A DNA stretch of 64,000 nt, from NCBI GenBank assembly GCA_019115145.1, contig DXED01000030.1:1-64000 (forward strand), given 5' to 3'. The notes under the pieces were generated by a model. The model was not told the DNA's origin. It made no database searches and saw only the letters and a program-made list of their open reading frames with translations. The stretch comes from Claveliimonas intestinigallinarum (lineage in GTDB: Bacteria > Bacillota > Clostridia > Lachnospirales > Lachnospiraceae). The translations under genes were made by a program, and so were the position numbers. Shown here piece by piece: positions 8,222 to 16,231 of the stretch; position 1 is the stretch's first letter, and each line of letters begins with the position of its first letter.

Positions 8222-9214
8222 ATGGGGAAGAGCAGTACGGCTGTCAATCACTGGATGAGGGACAGGGGCAGATTTGCGGATCTGTTCAACGGAGTGGTCT
8301 TTGACGGAGAGCAGGTTGTCCGGCCGGAGGATCTGGAGGAGGCAAGAGGAGAGTCGGATATCCTGGTGCCGGATCAGGAGAAGAAGGAGAGGCAGGTGCA
8401 GAGGTACCGGGATATTGTCATGCAGTGGAAGAAGGGCCCTTATTTGGCCATGCTGGCCTGTGAGAGCCAGTCCAGCGTCCACTACGCTATGCCTGTCCGC
8501 AATATGCTCTACGACAGCCTCTCCTACACGGAGCAGATCCGCGGGATCGGCGAGAGCAACAGACGAAAAGAGGGAGCAGGGAAAATAACCGGGGAGGAGT
8601 TCTTCTCCGGCCTGCGAAGGGAGGACAGAATCTGCCCTGTTATCACGCTTGTGCTCTACTGCGGGGAGGATGAGTGGGACGGAAGCAGAGATCTCTACGG
8701 CATGTTCCCCGGCGGACAGGAGGAGCGGGTGCGGAAAATGCTGGAAAGCTATGTGCCGGATTACCGCATCAATCTGGTGGATGTGGGAAACATACGGGAG
8801 CCTGAAAGGTTTACCAGCGATTTACAGCTTGTCTTCGGTATGCTAAAATATAGGGGAGATATGGGAGAACTTCAAAAGTATGTGGACAGGCACAGAGAGT
8901 ATTTTCAGAATGTAGACGCGGATACCTACCGCGCGGTAAGAGAGATGCTGCATGCAGGAGGCGTGATGGAAAGCATGAGAGAGGAAAAGGACAGAAAGGA
9001 GGGGACAGTGAACATGTGCAAGGCATTGGAGGATCTGTACCAGTCGGGCGTTGACAGCGGAATGGAGCAGGGGCTCCAGACGGGCATAAGGGCGCTTGTG
9101 GAGACCTGCCGGGAGCTGGGCCAGACAAGGGAAGTGACGGAGAAGAAGGTGGGCGAAAAGTTTACGGTTTCTCAGGAGAAGGTCCGGGAGTGCATGGAAA
9201 AGTACTGGGCTTGA
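8222..9214 (+). CDS. Rpn-family recombination-promoting nuclease / putative transposase
   Basis: ATG 8222 was chosen because GAGGAGG lies seven bases upstream. The product has 330 residues. The N-terminal half matches the PD-(D/E)XK nuclease domain of Rpn/PF04754-like proteins: RFADLFNGVVFDGEQVVRPEDL, an acidic SDILVPD, then YLAMLACESQSSVHYAMPVRNMLYD carrying the Glu-x-Gln active-site variant. The C-terminal part is charged and helical. E. coli relatives raise RecA-independent recombination and cut DNA; newer work links the family to phage defence. It is a lone gene between terminators, next to a type I toxin locus. Such genes are often multicopy in Lachnospiraceae. Confidence 0.75.
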   Translation: MGKSSTAVNHWMRDRGRFADLFNGVVFDGEQVVRPEDLEEARGESDILVPDQEKKERQVQRYRDIVMQWKKGPYLAMLACESQSSVHYAMPVRNMLYDSLSYTEQIRGIGESNRRKEGAGKITGEEFFSGLRREDRICPVITLVLYCGEDEWDGSRDLYGMFPGGQEERVRKMLESYVPDYRINLVDVGNIREPERFTSDLQLVFGMLKYRGDMGELQKYVDRHREYFQNVDADTYRAVREMLHAGGVMESMREEKDRKEGTVNMCKALEDLYQSGVDSGMEQGLQTGIRALVETCRELGQTREVTEKKVGEKFTVSQEKVRECMEKYWA

Positions 9215-9227
9215 GAAGAGTAGCAGG

Positions 9228-9256
9228 TTGAAAATTTTCAGAGAACATGCTATAGT
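9228..9256 (+). promoter_or_regulatory. Promoter of antitoxin RNA 1
   Basis: TTGAAA, 17 bases, TATAGT. The same two hexamers and spacing occur at the second type I locus (20116-20144). Confidence 0.65.
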
Positions 9257-9262
9257 GAAAAT

Positions 9263-9365
9263 GAAATAGGAGCAGCCGTCCACCAAGGTGGCTGGCTGGT
9301 TATATAAGGAAGTACAGAAGACCACCCTTTACACTCGCCAAAGTTTACGGGGTGGTTCTTCTGCG
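9263..9365 (+). ncRNA. Candidate RatA-like antisense antitoxin RNA 1
   Basis: The predicted transcript of about 100 bases runs from its own promoter to a terminator and converges on the small toxin gene. It begins with a hairpin (AGCAGCC... GGCTGGCT) and ends with a stem whose loop contains CTCGCCAAAGT. The RNA at 20151 has the same plan and the same loop sequence. No coding frame is evident. By analogy with TxpA/RatA of Bacillus, it would pair with the 3' end of the toxin mRNA. Confidence 0.6.
9316..9362. terminator. Shared terminator of toxin and antitoxin RNA 1
   Basis: Arms AGAAGACCACCC and GGGTGGTTCTTCT pair with one bulge and can end both converging transcripts. Confidence 0.65.
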
Positions 9366-9374
9366 CTTAGGACA

Positions 9375-9467
9375 TTATCTGATAAACGTAAAAACGAATG
9401 TCAGTAATGCCAGAATGAACATTCCAAAAGCCATCAGATCTTTAAAATCAAACGGTTTCTTATCCAT
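9375..9467 (-). CDS. Type I toxin, small hydrophobic peptide (putative holin-like toxin)
   Basis: A 30-residue peptide. The third in-frame ATG (9467) is chosen because GGAGGTGA lies six bases upstream; starts at 9485 and 9476 would place the Shine-Dalgarno inside the coding region. The sequence has a charged start (MDKKPFDFKD) and one membrane helix (LMAFGMFILALLTFVFTFI). The pattern FGMF-ALLT is the hallmark of TxpA/BsrG-like and so-called putative holin-like toxins of Firmicutes. It would insert in the membrane if the antisense RNA is lost. Confidence 0.75.
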   Translation of the reverse strand: MDKKPFDFKDLMAFGMFILALLTFVFTFIR

Positions 9468-9539
9468 CTGCATCACCTCCATCCTATGTAGTAGAGATAG
9501 AGGCCAGCCACCCTGCAACACGTCTGCTCCGTAAAAGAG

Positions 9540-9567
9540 AGTATAACATAAATTGAAAAAGGGACAA
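9540..9567 (-). promoter_or_regulatory. Toxin promoter 1
   Basis: On the minus strand, TTGTCC and TATACT with a 16-base spacer, giving a leader of about 65 bases. Confidence 0.5.
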
Positions 9568-9590
9568 TGGAATTCACATAATTTTCTGGA

Positions 9591-9614
9591 GAAATGTCTG
9601 ACAGAATGTCTGAC
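9591..9614. repeat. Tandem AATGTCTGAC direct repeat
   Basis: Two copies of AATGTCTGAC, 12 bases apart, lie between the toxin promoter and the promoter of the DUF3783 operon. They could be a regulator-binding site; no regulator is assigned. Confidence 0.4.
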
Positions 9615-9625
9615 TAAAACAACAC

Positions 9626-9654
9626 TGGCCATACACTACCACATCTGCTATACT
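9626..9654 (+). promoter_or_regulatory. Promoter of the DUF3783-LRR-VWA-MoxR operon
   Basis: TGGCCA, 17 bases, TATACT, with a TGC extension immediately upstream of the -10 element. Confidence 0.5.
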
Positions 9655-9722
9655 GTTAAGAGGGAGCACACATGATATAGAGTGTATCCCGAGGTATTGC
9701 TTGAAAGGAGAGACAAAAGAGC

Positions 9723-10154
9723 ATGGCAGCAAGAGGAAGTGTATTGTTGTACAATTTTACAGATAAAGCGAGAACCGATAAAGTAAAATTTATCTTCGTG
9801 CTCATGGGCATCAAGATCCGCAGCGTGGCGAAGGAGGATTACCTGCAGCCCATCGGCGCCCTGTCCGGCGTGACCCGGATAGAGCGGACGGAGGAGGTCT
9901 ATGAGGGAGAGGGCTTTGAGGAGGAGATGCTGGTCATCTGCAATCTCACGGACGCCCAGATGAACCAGATGCTGGCCTACTTCCGCAAGGAGGGGATCCA
10001 GATTGCACTGAAGGCGGCCCTGACTCCCACTAACATGAACTGGAGCTCCGTGGAGCTTCACGACGAGCTGGTGCGGGAGCACGAGGCGGTCCAGAAGCAG
10101 ATCCGGGAGCAGAGAGAACAGAAAGGCCAGAACGAGCAGAAGAGCGAACAATGA
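9723..10154 (+). CDS. DUF3783 domain protein
   Basis: A small cytoplasmic protein of 143 residues. Residues 1-85 match DUF3783, a family restricted largely to Clostridia: GSVLLYNFTDKAR at the start, then VLMGIKIRSVAKEDYLQPIGALSG. It ends in a very polar Gln/Glu/Arg tail (EQREQKGQNEQKSEQ). Its function is unknown. The next gene starts in an ATGA overlap with its stop, and two more genes follow with overlaps, so it is the first gene of a tightly coupled four-gene operon. Confidence 0.75.
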   Translation: MAARGSVLLYNFTDKARTDKVKFIFVLMGIKIRSVAKEDYLQPIGALSGVTRIERTEEVYEGEGFEEEMLVICNLTDAQMNQMLAYFRKEGIQIALKAALTPTNMNWSSVELHDELVREHEAVQKQIREQREQKGQNEQKSEQ

Positions 10155-11071
10155 TGGAGACAAACAGAAAGGAAGAGGCAGGAGCGTTCACTCTGGAGGG
10201 AGCCCGCTACAGGCGGGAGCCGGAGGGAATCCTGCTGGAGCAGGCGGCGGACACAGAGGAGGTCCGCATACCAGATGAGATAGAGGGGGAGCCGGTCCGG
10301 TGGGCGGCTCCCTACGCCTTTGCCAGGACCAGGGCTGTGCGGATCGAGCTGCCGCCCCATATGGAGAAAATTGGAAACTACAGCTTTTACAGGTGCTTTG
10401 GGCTGCGCAGCCTGTCCTTCTCGGACGCTCTGATGGACGTGGGATCGGGGGTCTTCAATGGCTGCGCCCTGCGTAAGATACGCATTGACCACTACAGGGG
10501 AGAGAAGTCCTCCCTGAAATTCCTTGTGGACGAGCTGCGGTACGCCCTCTGTGTGACCCTTGTCTATCACCGGGCGGACGGAAGGGAGGAGGAGGCCAGG
10601 CTCCTCTTCCCCGAGCACTACGAGGAGGCGGTGGAGAACACTCCGGCCCGGATCGTGGAGACTCACTACCACGGATCCGGCGGGGACTATCGCCAGTGCT
10701 TTTATGAGCGGGAGCTGAATTTCGCGGAGTATGACCGGCTCTTTCCCAGAGCCGTGGCCGAGGAGAGCCGGGAGGACGCCCTGCAGCTGGCGGCTCTGCG
10801 GCTGTGCTGGCCCTACAGGCTGGCGGAGGAGGCCAGGAAGAGATACGAGGCCTATCTGAGAGACCACATGTCCTGTGCAGGCAAAGTCTACGTGGAACAG
10901 GGGGATCTGCACATGCTTCGATTTTTCGGGGAGGCCGGCTATTGGGACCGGGAGGCGCTGGAGGCGGCCGTTGACGCGGCTGCAAAGAAAAAGGAGGCGG
11001 AGATGCTGGGCTTTCTCATGGATGAGAGAAGACGGCTGTTTCCGGGGAAGAAAAAGGTGTTTGAGCTATGA
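10151..11071 (+). CDS. Leucine-rich-repeat (BspA-like) protein of unknown function
   Basis: 306 residues without a signal peptide or membrane segment, so probably cytoplasmic. Residues 35-120 contain two or three BspA-type repeats, with landmarks VRIPDEIEGEPV, LPPHMEKIGNYSFYRCFGLRSLSF and VGSGVFNGCALRKIRI. The rest is acidic and helical and not recognised; it ends in a helix-rich domain that mentions no known motif. ATG 10151 overlaps the upstream stop, and ATG 10154 is equally possible. Cytoplasmic repeats of this type usually bind proteins. Coupling to a VWA/MoxR pair suggests an adaptor or substrate role, which is inference. Confidence 0.65.
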   Translation: MMETNRKEEAGAFTLEGARYRREPEGILLEQAADTEEVRIPDEIEGEPVRWAAPYAFARTRAVRIELPPHMEKIGNYSFYRCFGLRSLSFSDALMDVGSGVFNGCALRKIRIDHYRGEKSSLKFLVDELRYALCVTLVYHRADGREEEARLLFPEHYEEAVENTPARIVETHYHGSGGDYRQCFYERELNFAEYDRLFPRAVAEESREDALQLAALRLCWPYRLAEEARKRYEAYLRDHMSCAGKVYVEQGDLHMLRFFGEAGYWDREALEAAVDAAAKKKEAEMLGFLMDERRRLFPGKKKVFEL

Positions 11072-12429
11072 CAGACCAGAGGGAAAAACAGCAGACTGCA
11101 GGTGAACAGCTTGCCGGTATCGGCAGGGATATACTGATCCTTGTAAGAAACGAGCTGTATCTGAGCATGCGGTTCCTGGATGTGGCTCTCTCCGGCTTTT
11201 CCTATGTGATGGATCTGACGGCGGAGCCGGCGGCCACAGACGGCTTTGCTATCTACTATCATCCGGGGCGGATAGGAGGCATCTACCGGGAGAGCCAGGT
11301 GGACATGTGCCGGCTGTACCTGCACATGGTGCTCCACTGCCTGTTCCGCCATCTTATCCGGAGAGAGGGGCGGGACCGGCGGCTCTGGGATCTGGCCTGC
11401 GATATAGCGGCTGAGTCCATCACGGACAGTATGTATATACGGACCGTGAGGCGGGGGAAATCCTGGCTGCGGCAGGAGACCTACCGGAAGCTGAGAGAAG
11501 AGATGAAGGTGCTGACGGCGGAGAAGATCTACGGCTGCCTGGAGAGATGGGATCTGCCGGAGCGAAAGCTGGGGGAGCTGGAGCGGGAGTTTTTCACGGA
11601 CAGCCACAAGTACTGGCCTGCGGATGACGACCGGGAGAGAAAGCAGGAGATCGAGAACCGGTGGCAGAACCAGAGCGAGAGGACACAGACAGAGCTGGAG
11701 ACCTTCTCAAAGGAGGCGGCATCGGCGGCGGGGGATCTTCTGGGCCAGGTGAAGGTGGAGAACAGAGAGCGTTACAACTACCGGGAGTTCCTTAAGAAAT
11801 TCGCGGTTCTGAAGGAGGAGGTGTCTGTGGACCAGGACTCCTTTGACTACGTGTTCTACAGCTACGGCCTGTCCCTCTATGGGAATATGCCTCTCATCGA
11901 GCCCCAGGAGTGGAAGGAGACGAAGAAGATCGAAGAGTTTGTCATTGTGGTCGACACCTCCATGTCCTGCTCCGGGGAGCTGGTGAAAAAATTCCTGGAG
12001 GAGACCTACGGGGTCTTAAGCGAACAGGACAGCTATTTTCACAGGGTGAATATCCACATCATCCAGTGCGACGACCAGGTCCAGTCGGACCGGAAGATCA
12101 CCAGCCGGGAAGAGCTGAAGGAGTACATGGATGAGCTGGAGCTGCGGGGCGAGGGAGGAACCGACTTCCGGCCCGCCTTCGACTACGTGAACGGACTCCT
12201 TGAGAAAAAGGAGTTCCATCAGCTGAAGGGGCTCATCTATTTCACTGACGGGCAGGGGGTTTACCCGTCAAAGATGCCGCCCTACGAGACAGCCTTTGTC
12301 TTCCTGGAGGAGGACTATGAGGACAGGGAGGTGCCGCCCTGGGCCATCAAGCTGGTGCTGGAGAAAGAGGAGATTGAGAATATGTCCGGGAGAGAACCGG
12401 AGGAAAAAGGAGATACAGCATGGATATAA
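11068..12429 (+). CDS. VWA-like protein with DUF2201 metallopeptidase-like domain
   Basis: 453 residues. The N-terminal part has a zincin-like HMVLHCLFRH motif near residue 91, with a downstream acidic helix (WDLACDIAAE), as in the DUF2201 putative metallopeptidase domain. The C-terminal part, from about residue 290, is a VWA-like domain: FVIVVDTSMSCSG gives the DxSxS metal site, and LRGEGGTDFRPAFDYV supplies the later Thr/Asp. These proteins are commonly paired with MoxR ATPases, and the ATPase gene overlaps its end by 10 bases. The pair probably remodels or matures a protein complex in the cytoplasm. The target is not known. Confidence 0.85.
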   Translation: MTDQREKQQTAGEQLAGIGRDILILVRNELYLSMRFLDVALSGFSYVMDLTAEPAATDGFAIYYHPGRIGGIYRESQVDMCRLYLHMVLHCLFRHLIRREGRDRRLWDLACDIAAESITDSMYIRTVRRGKSWLRQETYRKLREEMKVLTAEKIYGCLERWDLPERKLGELEREFFTDSHKYWPADDDRERKQEIENRWQNQSERTQTELETFSKEAASAAGDLLGQVKVENRERYNYREFLKKFAVLKEEVSVDQDSFDYVFYSYGLSLYGNMPLIEPQEWKETKKIEEFVIVVDTSMSCSGELVKKFLEETYGVLSEQDSYFHRVNIHIIQCDDQVQSDRKITSREELKEYMDELELRGEGGTDFRPAFDYVNGLLEKKEFHQLKGLIYFTDGQGVYPSKMPPYETAFVFLEEDYEDREVPPWAIKLVLEKEEIENMSGREPEEKGDTAWI

Positions 12430-13946
12430 AACGAGCCAAACAGGAAATCAAGGACTCCATAGAGGCCTATCTGGAAAAGGACGCCTACGGGGAGTACATG
12501 ATCCCTGCCGTCCGCCAGAGGCCCATCCTTCTCATGGGTCCACCGGGCATCGGCAAGACTCAGATCATGGAGCAGATCGCCAGGGAGTGCGGGATCGGTC
12601 TGGTGTCCTACACCATCACCCACCACACCCGGCAGAGCGCCATAGGCCTCCCCTTCATCCGGGAGAAGGTGTACGGCGGGAAGACCTTCTCTGTCACAGA
12701 GTACACTATGAGCGAAATCATCGCCTCCGTCTACGACAAGATGGAGGAGACGGGACTTGGGGAGGGGATCCTCTTTATCGACGAGATCAACTGCGTCTCC
12801 GAGACGCTGGCCCCCACCATGCTCCAGTTCCTCCAGTGCAAGATGTTCGGCAACCAGAGGGTGCCGGAGGGGTGGATCATCGTGGCAGCCGGGAACCCGC
12901 CGGAGTACAATAAGTCGGTTCGGGAGTTTGACGTGGTGACTCTGGACCGGATCCGCCGCATCGACGTGGAGGAGAACTACGGCGTCTGGCGGGAGTACGC
13001 CTGGCAGGCAGGCATCCACCCGGCCATTCTGTCCTACCTGGAGCTGAAAAGAGAGTATTTTTACAGGATGGAGACCACGGTGGACGGCCGCATGTTCGCC
13101 ACCGCCAGGGGCTGGGAGGACCTGTCGGAGTTCCTGAAGGCCTGCGAGGCTGTGGGAAAGAAGGTGGACCGGGAGGTGGTGCACCAGTACATTCAGCACT
13201 GGAAGATCGCCAAGGATTTCGCGGGTTACCTGGAGCTGTTTGCAAAATATAAAAAGGACTACGGGCTGGAGAAGCTCCTGGAGGGCAGGTACAGTGAAGA
13301 TACACTGGAAAAGCTGAAGTTCGCCTCCTTTGACGAGCGGCTCAGCGTGGTGGGGATGCTCCTTGGAAAGCTCTCGGAGCTCTTCCGGGACAGCTATCTG
13401 GCCGACCGGTACGTGACAAAGCTCTTTGCATGTCTGAAGGGCTACAAGGCCTGCGGCAGTCTGGAGGAGACGGCCGCGGCCGCCGGGGAGCAATACGAAA
13501 GGCTGCGGCGGTCCGGGCAGCTCACAAAGGAGGCGGATCACATGCTGCGGCAGGTGAACGACACGCTGGAGAGGTATCAGCAGCTCCTGAAGGAGGAGAA
13601 CCTGACGGCTCCTCAGCAGGCGGAGGAGGCCTTTGAGAGAGTGCGGGCCGAGTTCGAGAAGGAGACCAGGAAGCGGGAGAAGCTCCTGGAGAGGACCGGA
13701 AAGGCTTTGGACAATGCCTTTTACTTCATGGAGGCGGCCTTCGGGGACAGCCAGGAGATGGTCTCCTTTGTGACAGAGCTGAACACCAACTACTACAGCG
13801 TCCAGTACTTGAAGGAGAACGACTGTGACATGTACTACAAGTACAACAAGAGGCTCCTTGTGGACGAGCAGCGGGAGAAGCTTCTGGCGGCCATGGATGA
13901 GGCGGAGGACCGCATGAGGGAGCAGGGGGCGTCGGATATCGGATGA
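12420..13946 (+). CDS. MoxR-type AAA+ ATPase
   Basis: 508 residues. The AAA+ core occupies about residues 1-270: Walker A GPPGIGKT near residue 41, Walker B GILFIDEINCV near residue 117, and sensor 1 in IIVAAGNPPEYNKS. The C-terminal 240 residues are helical and coiled-coil-like. MoxR ATPases act as chaperones with VWA partners, here encoded just upstream. The start overlaps the VWA gene and lies behind GGAGGAAAAAGGAG. The operon ends after this gene. Confidence 0.88.
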   Translation: MDIKRAKQEIKDSIEAYLEKDAYGEYMIPAVRQRPILLMGPPGIGKTQIMEQIARECGIGLVSYTITHHTRQSAIGLPFIREKVYGGKTFSVTEYTMSEIIASVYDKMEETGLGEGILFIDEINCVSETLAPTMLQFLQCKMFGNQRVPEGWIIVAAGNPPEYNKSVREFDVVTLDRIRRIDVEENYGVWREYAWQAGIHPAILSYLELKREYFYRMETTVDGRMFATARGWEDLSEFLKACEAVGKKVDREVVHQYIQHWKIAKDFAGYLELFAKYKKDYGLEKLLEGRYSEDTLEKLKFASFDERLSVVGMLLGKLSELFRDSYLADRYVTKLFACLKGYKACGSLEETAAAAGEQYERLRRSGQLTKEADHMLRQVNDTLERYQQLLKEENLTAPQQAEEAFERVRAEFEKETRKREKLLERTGKALDNAFYFMEAAFGDSQEMVSFVTELNTNYYSVQYLKENDCDMYYKYNKRLLVDEQREKLLAAMDEAEDRMREQGASDIG

Positions 13947-13992
13947 CAGAGATAGAATACGTCTGTGCAGATGCAGGGTGAGACAGGTAAAT

Positions 13993-14037
13993 AAAAGCCA
14001 TCTCCGGGCAGGAAAGGTGCCCGCGAGATGGCTTTCT
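13993..14037. terminator. Terminator of the MoxR operon
   Basis: Arms AAAGCCATCTC and GAGATGGCTTT with an inner CGGGCA/TGCCCG stem, followed by a short T-rich tail. It also faces the end of the convergent tpiA gene. Confidence 0.75.
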
Positions 14038-14090
14038 TATATTCTGAGATGCTTTCTGTAAGAAGAGGCAGGGCCGGAACACAGTTCCGC

Positions 14091-14882
14091 CTACTCCCCG
14101 TATTTCTCCCTGTACGTCTTCATGGCGTCCCGGATCAGCTTGTCGAACTTGTCCGCCTGCCAGGCTGCCCGGCCGGTGAAGAGGCCGTCGATGGAGGGCT
14201 GCACGATGAGCTCGTTGGCGTTACCCGGGTTCACGCTGCCGCCGTAGAGAACCGGGATGTCCGCGCCCGCGTCGCCGAAGATCTCCAGGAGGCAGGCTTT
14301 GATGACCTTGTGCATCTCCTCCGCATAGTCCGGTGAAGCGGGGGTGCCGTTGACGCCGATGGACCAGACGGGCTCATAGGCGACCCAGATGTTTGGAACA
14401 TCTGATACCGGCACATCGTGGAAGCCCACCTTCAGCTGGGTGCGCAGCACCTCCGGGCTGATGCCGAAGTTCTTCTCCTCGGCTGTCTCGCCGATGCAAA
14501 GCAGTGTGGTAAATCCGTGCTTCAGGGCAGCCTTTACCTTCAGGTTCTCCTCCGCGTCCGTCTCGCCGAAGACGTGGCGCCTCTCGGAGTGGCCGATCAT
14601 GACAAGGTCAAGCCCCAGCTCCTCCAGCATCAGCGGGGAGATCTCTCCTGTGAACTGACCCTCGTCCTCCCAGCACATATTCTGGGCGCCCAGCTTGACA
14701 TAGGAGCGGTCCACGTTCTTTGCGGCGCTCTCCAGAGTAGTGTAGGAGGGGATGATGAAGAGCTCCATCTCCTCCCGGCTGATATCCTTTGTCAGGGCAA
14801 CCAGGTCCTGCAGATATTTTACAGTGTCCTGGATGTTTTTGTACATCTTGAGATTGCTTCCGAAATACAGTTTCTTCTTCAT
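14091..14882 (-). CDS. tpiA: Triosephosphate isomerase (divergent, threonate-locus type)
   Basis: 263 residues with the TIM-barrel signatures: N11 and K13 in GSNLKMYK, GHSERR with the electrophilic His near residue 99, the catalytic Glu in AYEPVWSIG near residue 170, and YGGSVNPGN near the end. Loop 6 reads WSIGVNGTPAS instead of the usual WAIGTGKTA, so it is not the standard housekeeping form. It interconverts dihydroxyacetone phosphate and glyceraldehyde 3-phosphate. It is divergent from pdxA2 and the DUF1537 kinase gene, whose pathway yields dihydroxyacetone phosphate, so a dedicated catabolic role is likely. Confidence 0.85.
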   Translation of the reverse strand: MKKKLYFGSNLKMYKNIQDTVKYLQDLVALTKDISREEMELFIIPSYTTLESAAKNVDRSYVKLGAQNMCWEDEGQFTGEISPLMLEELGLDLVMIGHSERRHVFGETDAEENLKVKAALKHGFTTLLCIGETAEEKNFGISPEVLRTQLKVGFHDVPVSDVPNIWVAYEPVWSIGVNGTPASPDYAEEMHKVIKACLLEIFGDAGADIPVLYGGSVNPGNANELIVQPSIDGLFTGRAAWQADKFDKLIRDAMKTYREKYGE

Positions 14883-15211
14883 TATTCTACATCCTTTCCC
14901 TTGATTTTTCTTGTTCCTGCAAAAAAATCGGCCCCTGAGGGCTTATTTTGTACCTGGATTTATTATATATGAAATGCGGAAAAAGAGCAATATATATCTT
15001 TCGGAAAAACGTCAAAAAAATAACAAAACGAAAAAACGAAAGAAAACGAAAAAACAGGCAGAAAATCGTATGAGATATGCACAAAAAACACAAATAAAAA
15101 ATATATAAATGTACTGAAATTACAAAAAGGAGTTGAAAAAGGAAAAAGAAAGTAATAGAATAAGAGCATAAAAAGAAAGGAAATCGAAAACAAAACGAAA
15201 GGAAGAGAAAA
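14883..15211. other. A-rich divergent intergenic region with AACGAAA repeats
   Basis: The 329 bases between tpiA and pdxA2 are strongly AT-rich with A-tracts on the plus strand. AACGAAA occurs three times at 15027-15050, spaced 8 and 10 bases, and again at 15194. Such phased motifs may bind the local regulator or bend DNA. No gene was seen here. Confidence 0.45.
15133..15161 (+). promoter_or_regulatory. Promoter of the pdxA2 operon
   Basis: TTGAAA and TAGAAT with a 17-base spacer, about 50 bases before the pdxA2 start. Confidence 0.6.
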
Positions 15212-16231
15212 ATGAGCGAAAAATTCAGACCTGTAACAGCAATCACTATGGGGGATCCGGCAGGCATTGGACCGGAGATCGTTGTCGGCACTATGCTGGA
15301 CAAGGAAATACATGAGTGCTGCCGCCCCTTTGTGATCGGAAGTGAGGCAATCATGGAGAGAGCCGCAAAGGTTCTCGGCAAAGAGCTGAAGTACAATAAG
15401 ATCAGCGATCCTTCTGAGGCAAAGTATGAATTTGGAACAGTAGATATCCTGGAGACAGGGGATTACGATACAGACTCTATCGAGTGGGGGAAGGAGCAGA
15501 AGCTGGCCGGACAGATGGCTGTAGACTGGATCATGAAATCCATTGAGCTTGGAATGGCAAAGAAGATTGATGCTGTGTCCACAGCGCCTATCCACAAGGG
15601 AGCCATCAAGCTGGTGGGCGTAAAGGAGCCGGGACATACGGAGATCTATCAGCATGCCACCAACTCACCCTACGCGCTGACCATGTTCTCCTGCCATAAG
15701 CTTCGTGTCTTCTTCGTGAGCCGCCATATGTCACTTGTTGACGCGTGTCACTATGCCACAAAGGACGTGATCCTCGAGGATGTGATCAACATTGACAAGG
15801 AGCTGAGAAAGGTGGGCATCGAGAACCCGCTGATCGCGGTTGCGGGACTGAACCCCCACAACGGAGACCACGGACTTTTCGGGACAGAGGAGATCACAGA
15901 TATCGGACCGGCTGTTGAGGCCGCAAAGGAGAGAGGCATCAACTGCGTGGGACCCTGCCCGGCAGACTCGGTATTCCATATTGGAAAATCCGGCAAGTAC
16001 GACGCGATCCTGTCCCTCTATCATGACCAGGGACACATCGCCTGCAAGACACTGGATTTTGAGAAATCCGTTACACTGACCTTTGGACTTCCCTTCATCA
16101 GAAGCTCCGTGGATCACGGAACAGCGTTTGATATTGCCGGAAAGGGAATTGCGGGCTGTGTGAGCATGATCGAGTCAACAAAGATAGTCGCTGAGTATGC
16201 GGCGAAGCAGCATGAAAGGGGAGAAAGGTAA
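15212..16231 (+). CDS. pdxA2: 4-phospho-D-threonate 3-dehydrogenase type PdxA2
   Basis: 339 residues of the PdxA family. Visible landmarks are TMGDPAGIGPEI at the start, the metal-binding His in GHTEIYQ, the second in LYHDQGHIACK, and the third in SSVDHGTAFDIAG. The family oxidises and decarboxylates a phosphorylated 3-hydroxy acid with NAD. The PdxA2 branch acts on 4-phospho-D-threonate or D-erythronate and gives dihydroxyacetone phosphate and CO2. The neighbour is a DUF1537 kinase, the known partner of PdxA2, which supports that role over vitamin B6 synthesis. The stop overlaps the next start as TAATG. Confidence 0.88.
   Translation: MSEKFRPVTAITMGDPAGIGPEIVVGTMLDKEIHECCRPFVIGSEAIMERAAKVLGKELKYNKISDPSEAKYEFGTVDILETGDYDTDSIEWGKEQKLAGQMAVDWIMKSIELGMAKKIDAVSTAPIHKGAIKLVGVKEPGHTEIYQHATNSPYALTMFSCHKLRVFFVSRHMSLVDACHYATKDVILEDVINIDKELRKVGIENPLIAVAGLNPHNGDHGLFGTEEITDIGPAVEAAKERGINCVGPCPADSVFHIGKSGKYDAILSLYHDQGHIACKTLDFEKSVTLTFGLPFIRSSVDHGTAFDIAGKGIAGCVSMIESTKIVAEYAAKQHERGER

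Noticed and set aside
9375..9632. An 85-residue version of the first type I toxin
   Set aside because: The long form starts upstream of the toxin promoter and its Shine-Dalgarno site. The 30-residue form fits the family and the ribosome-binding site.
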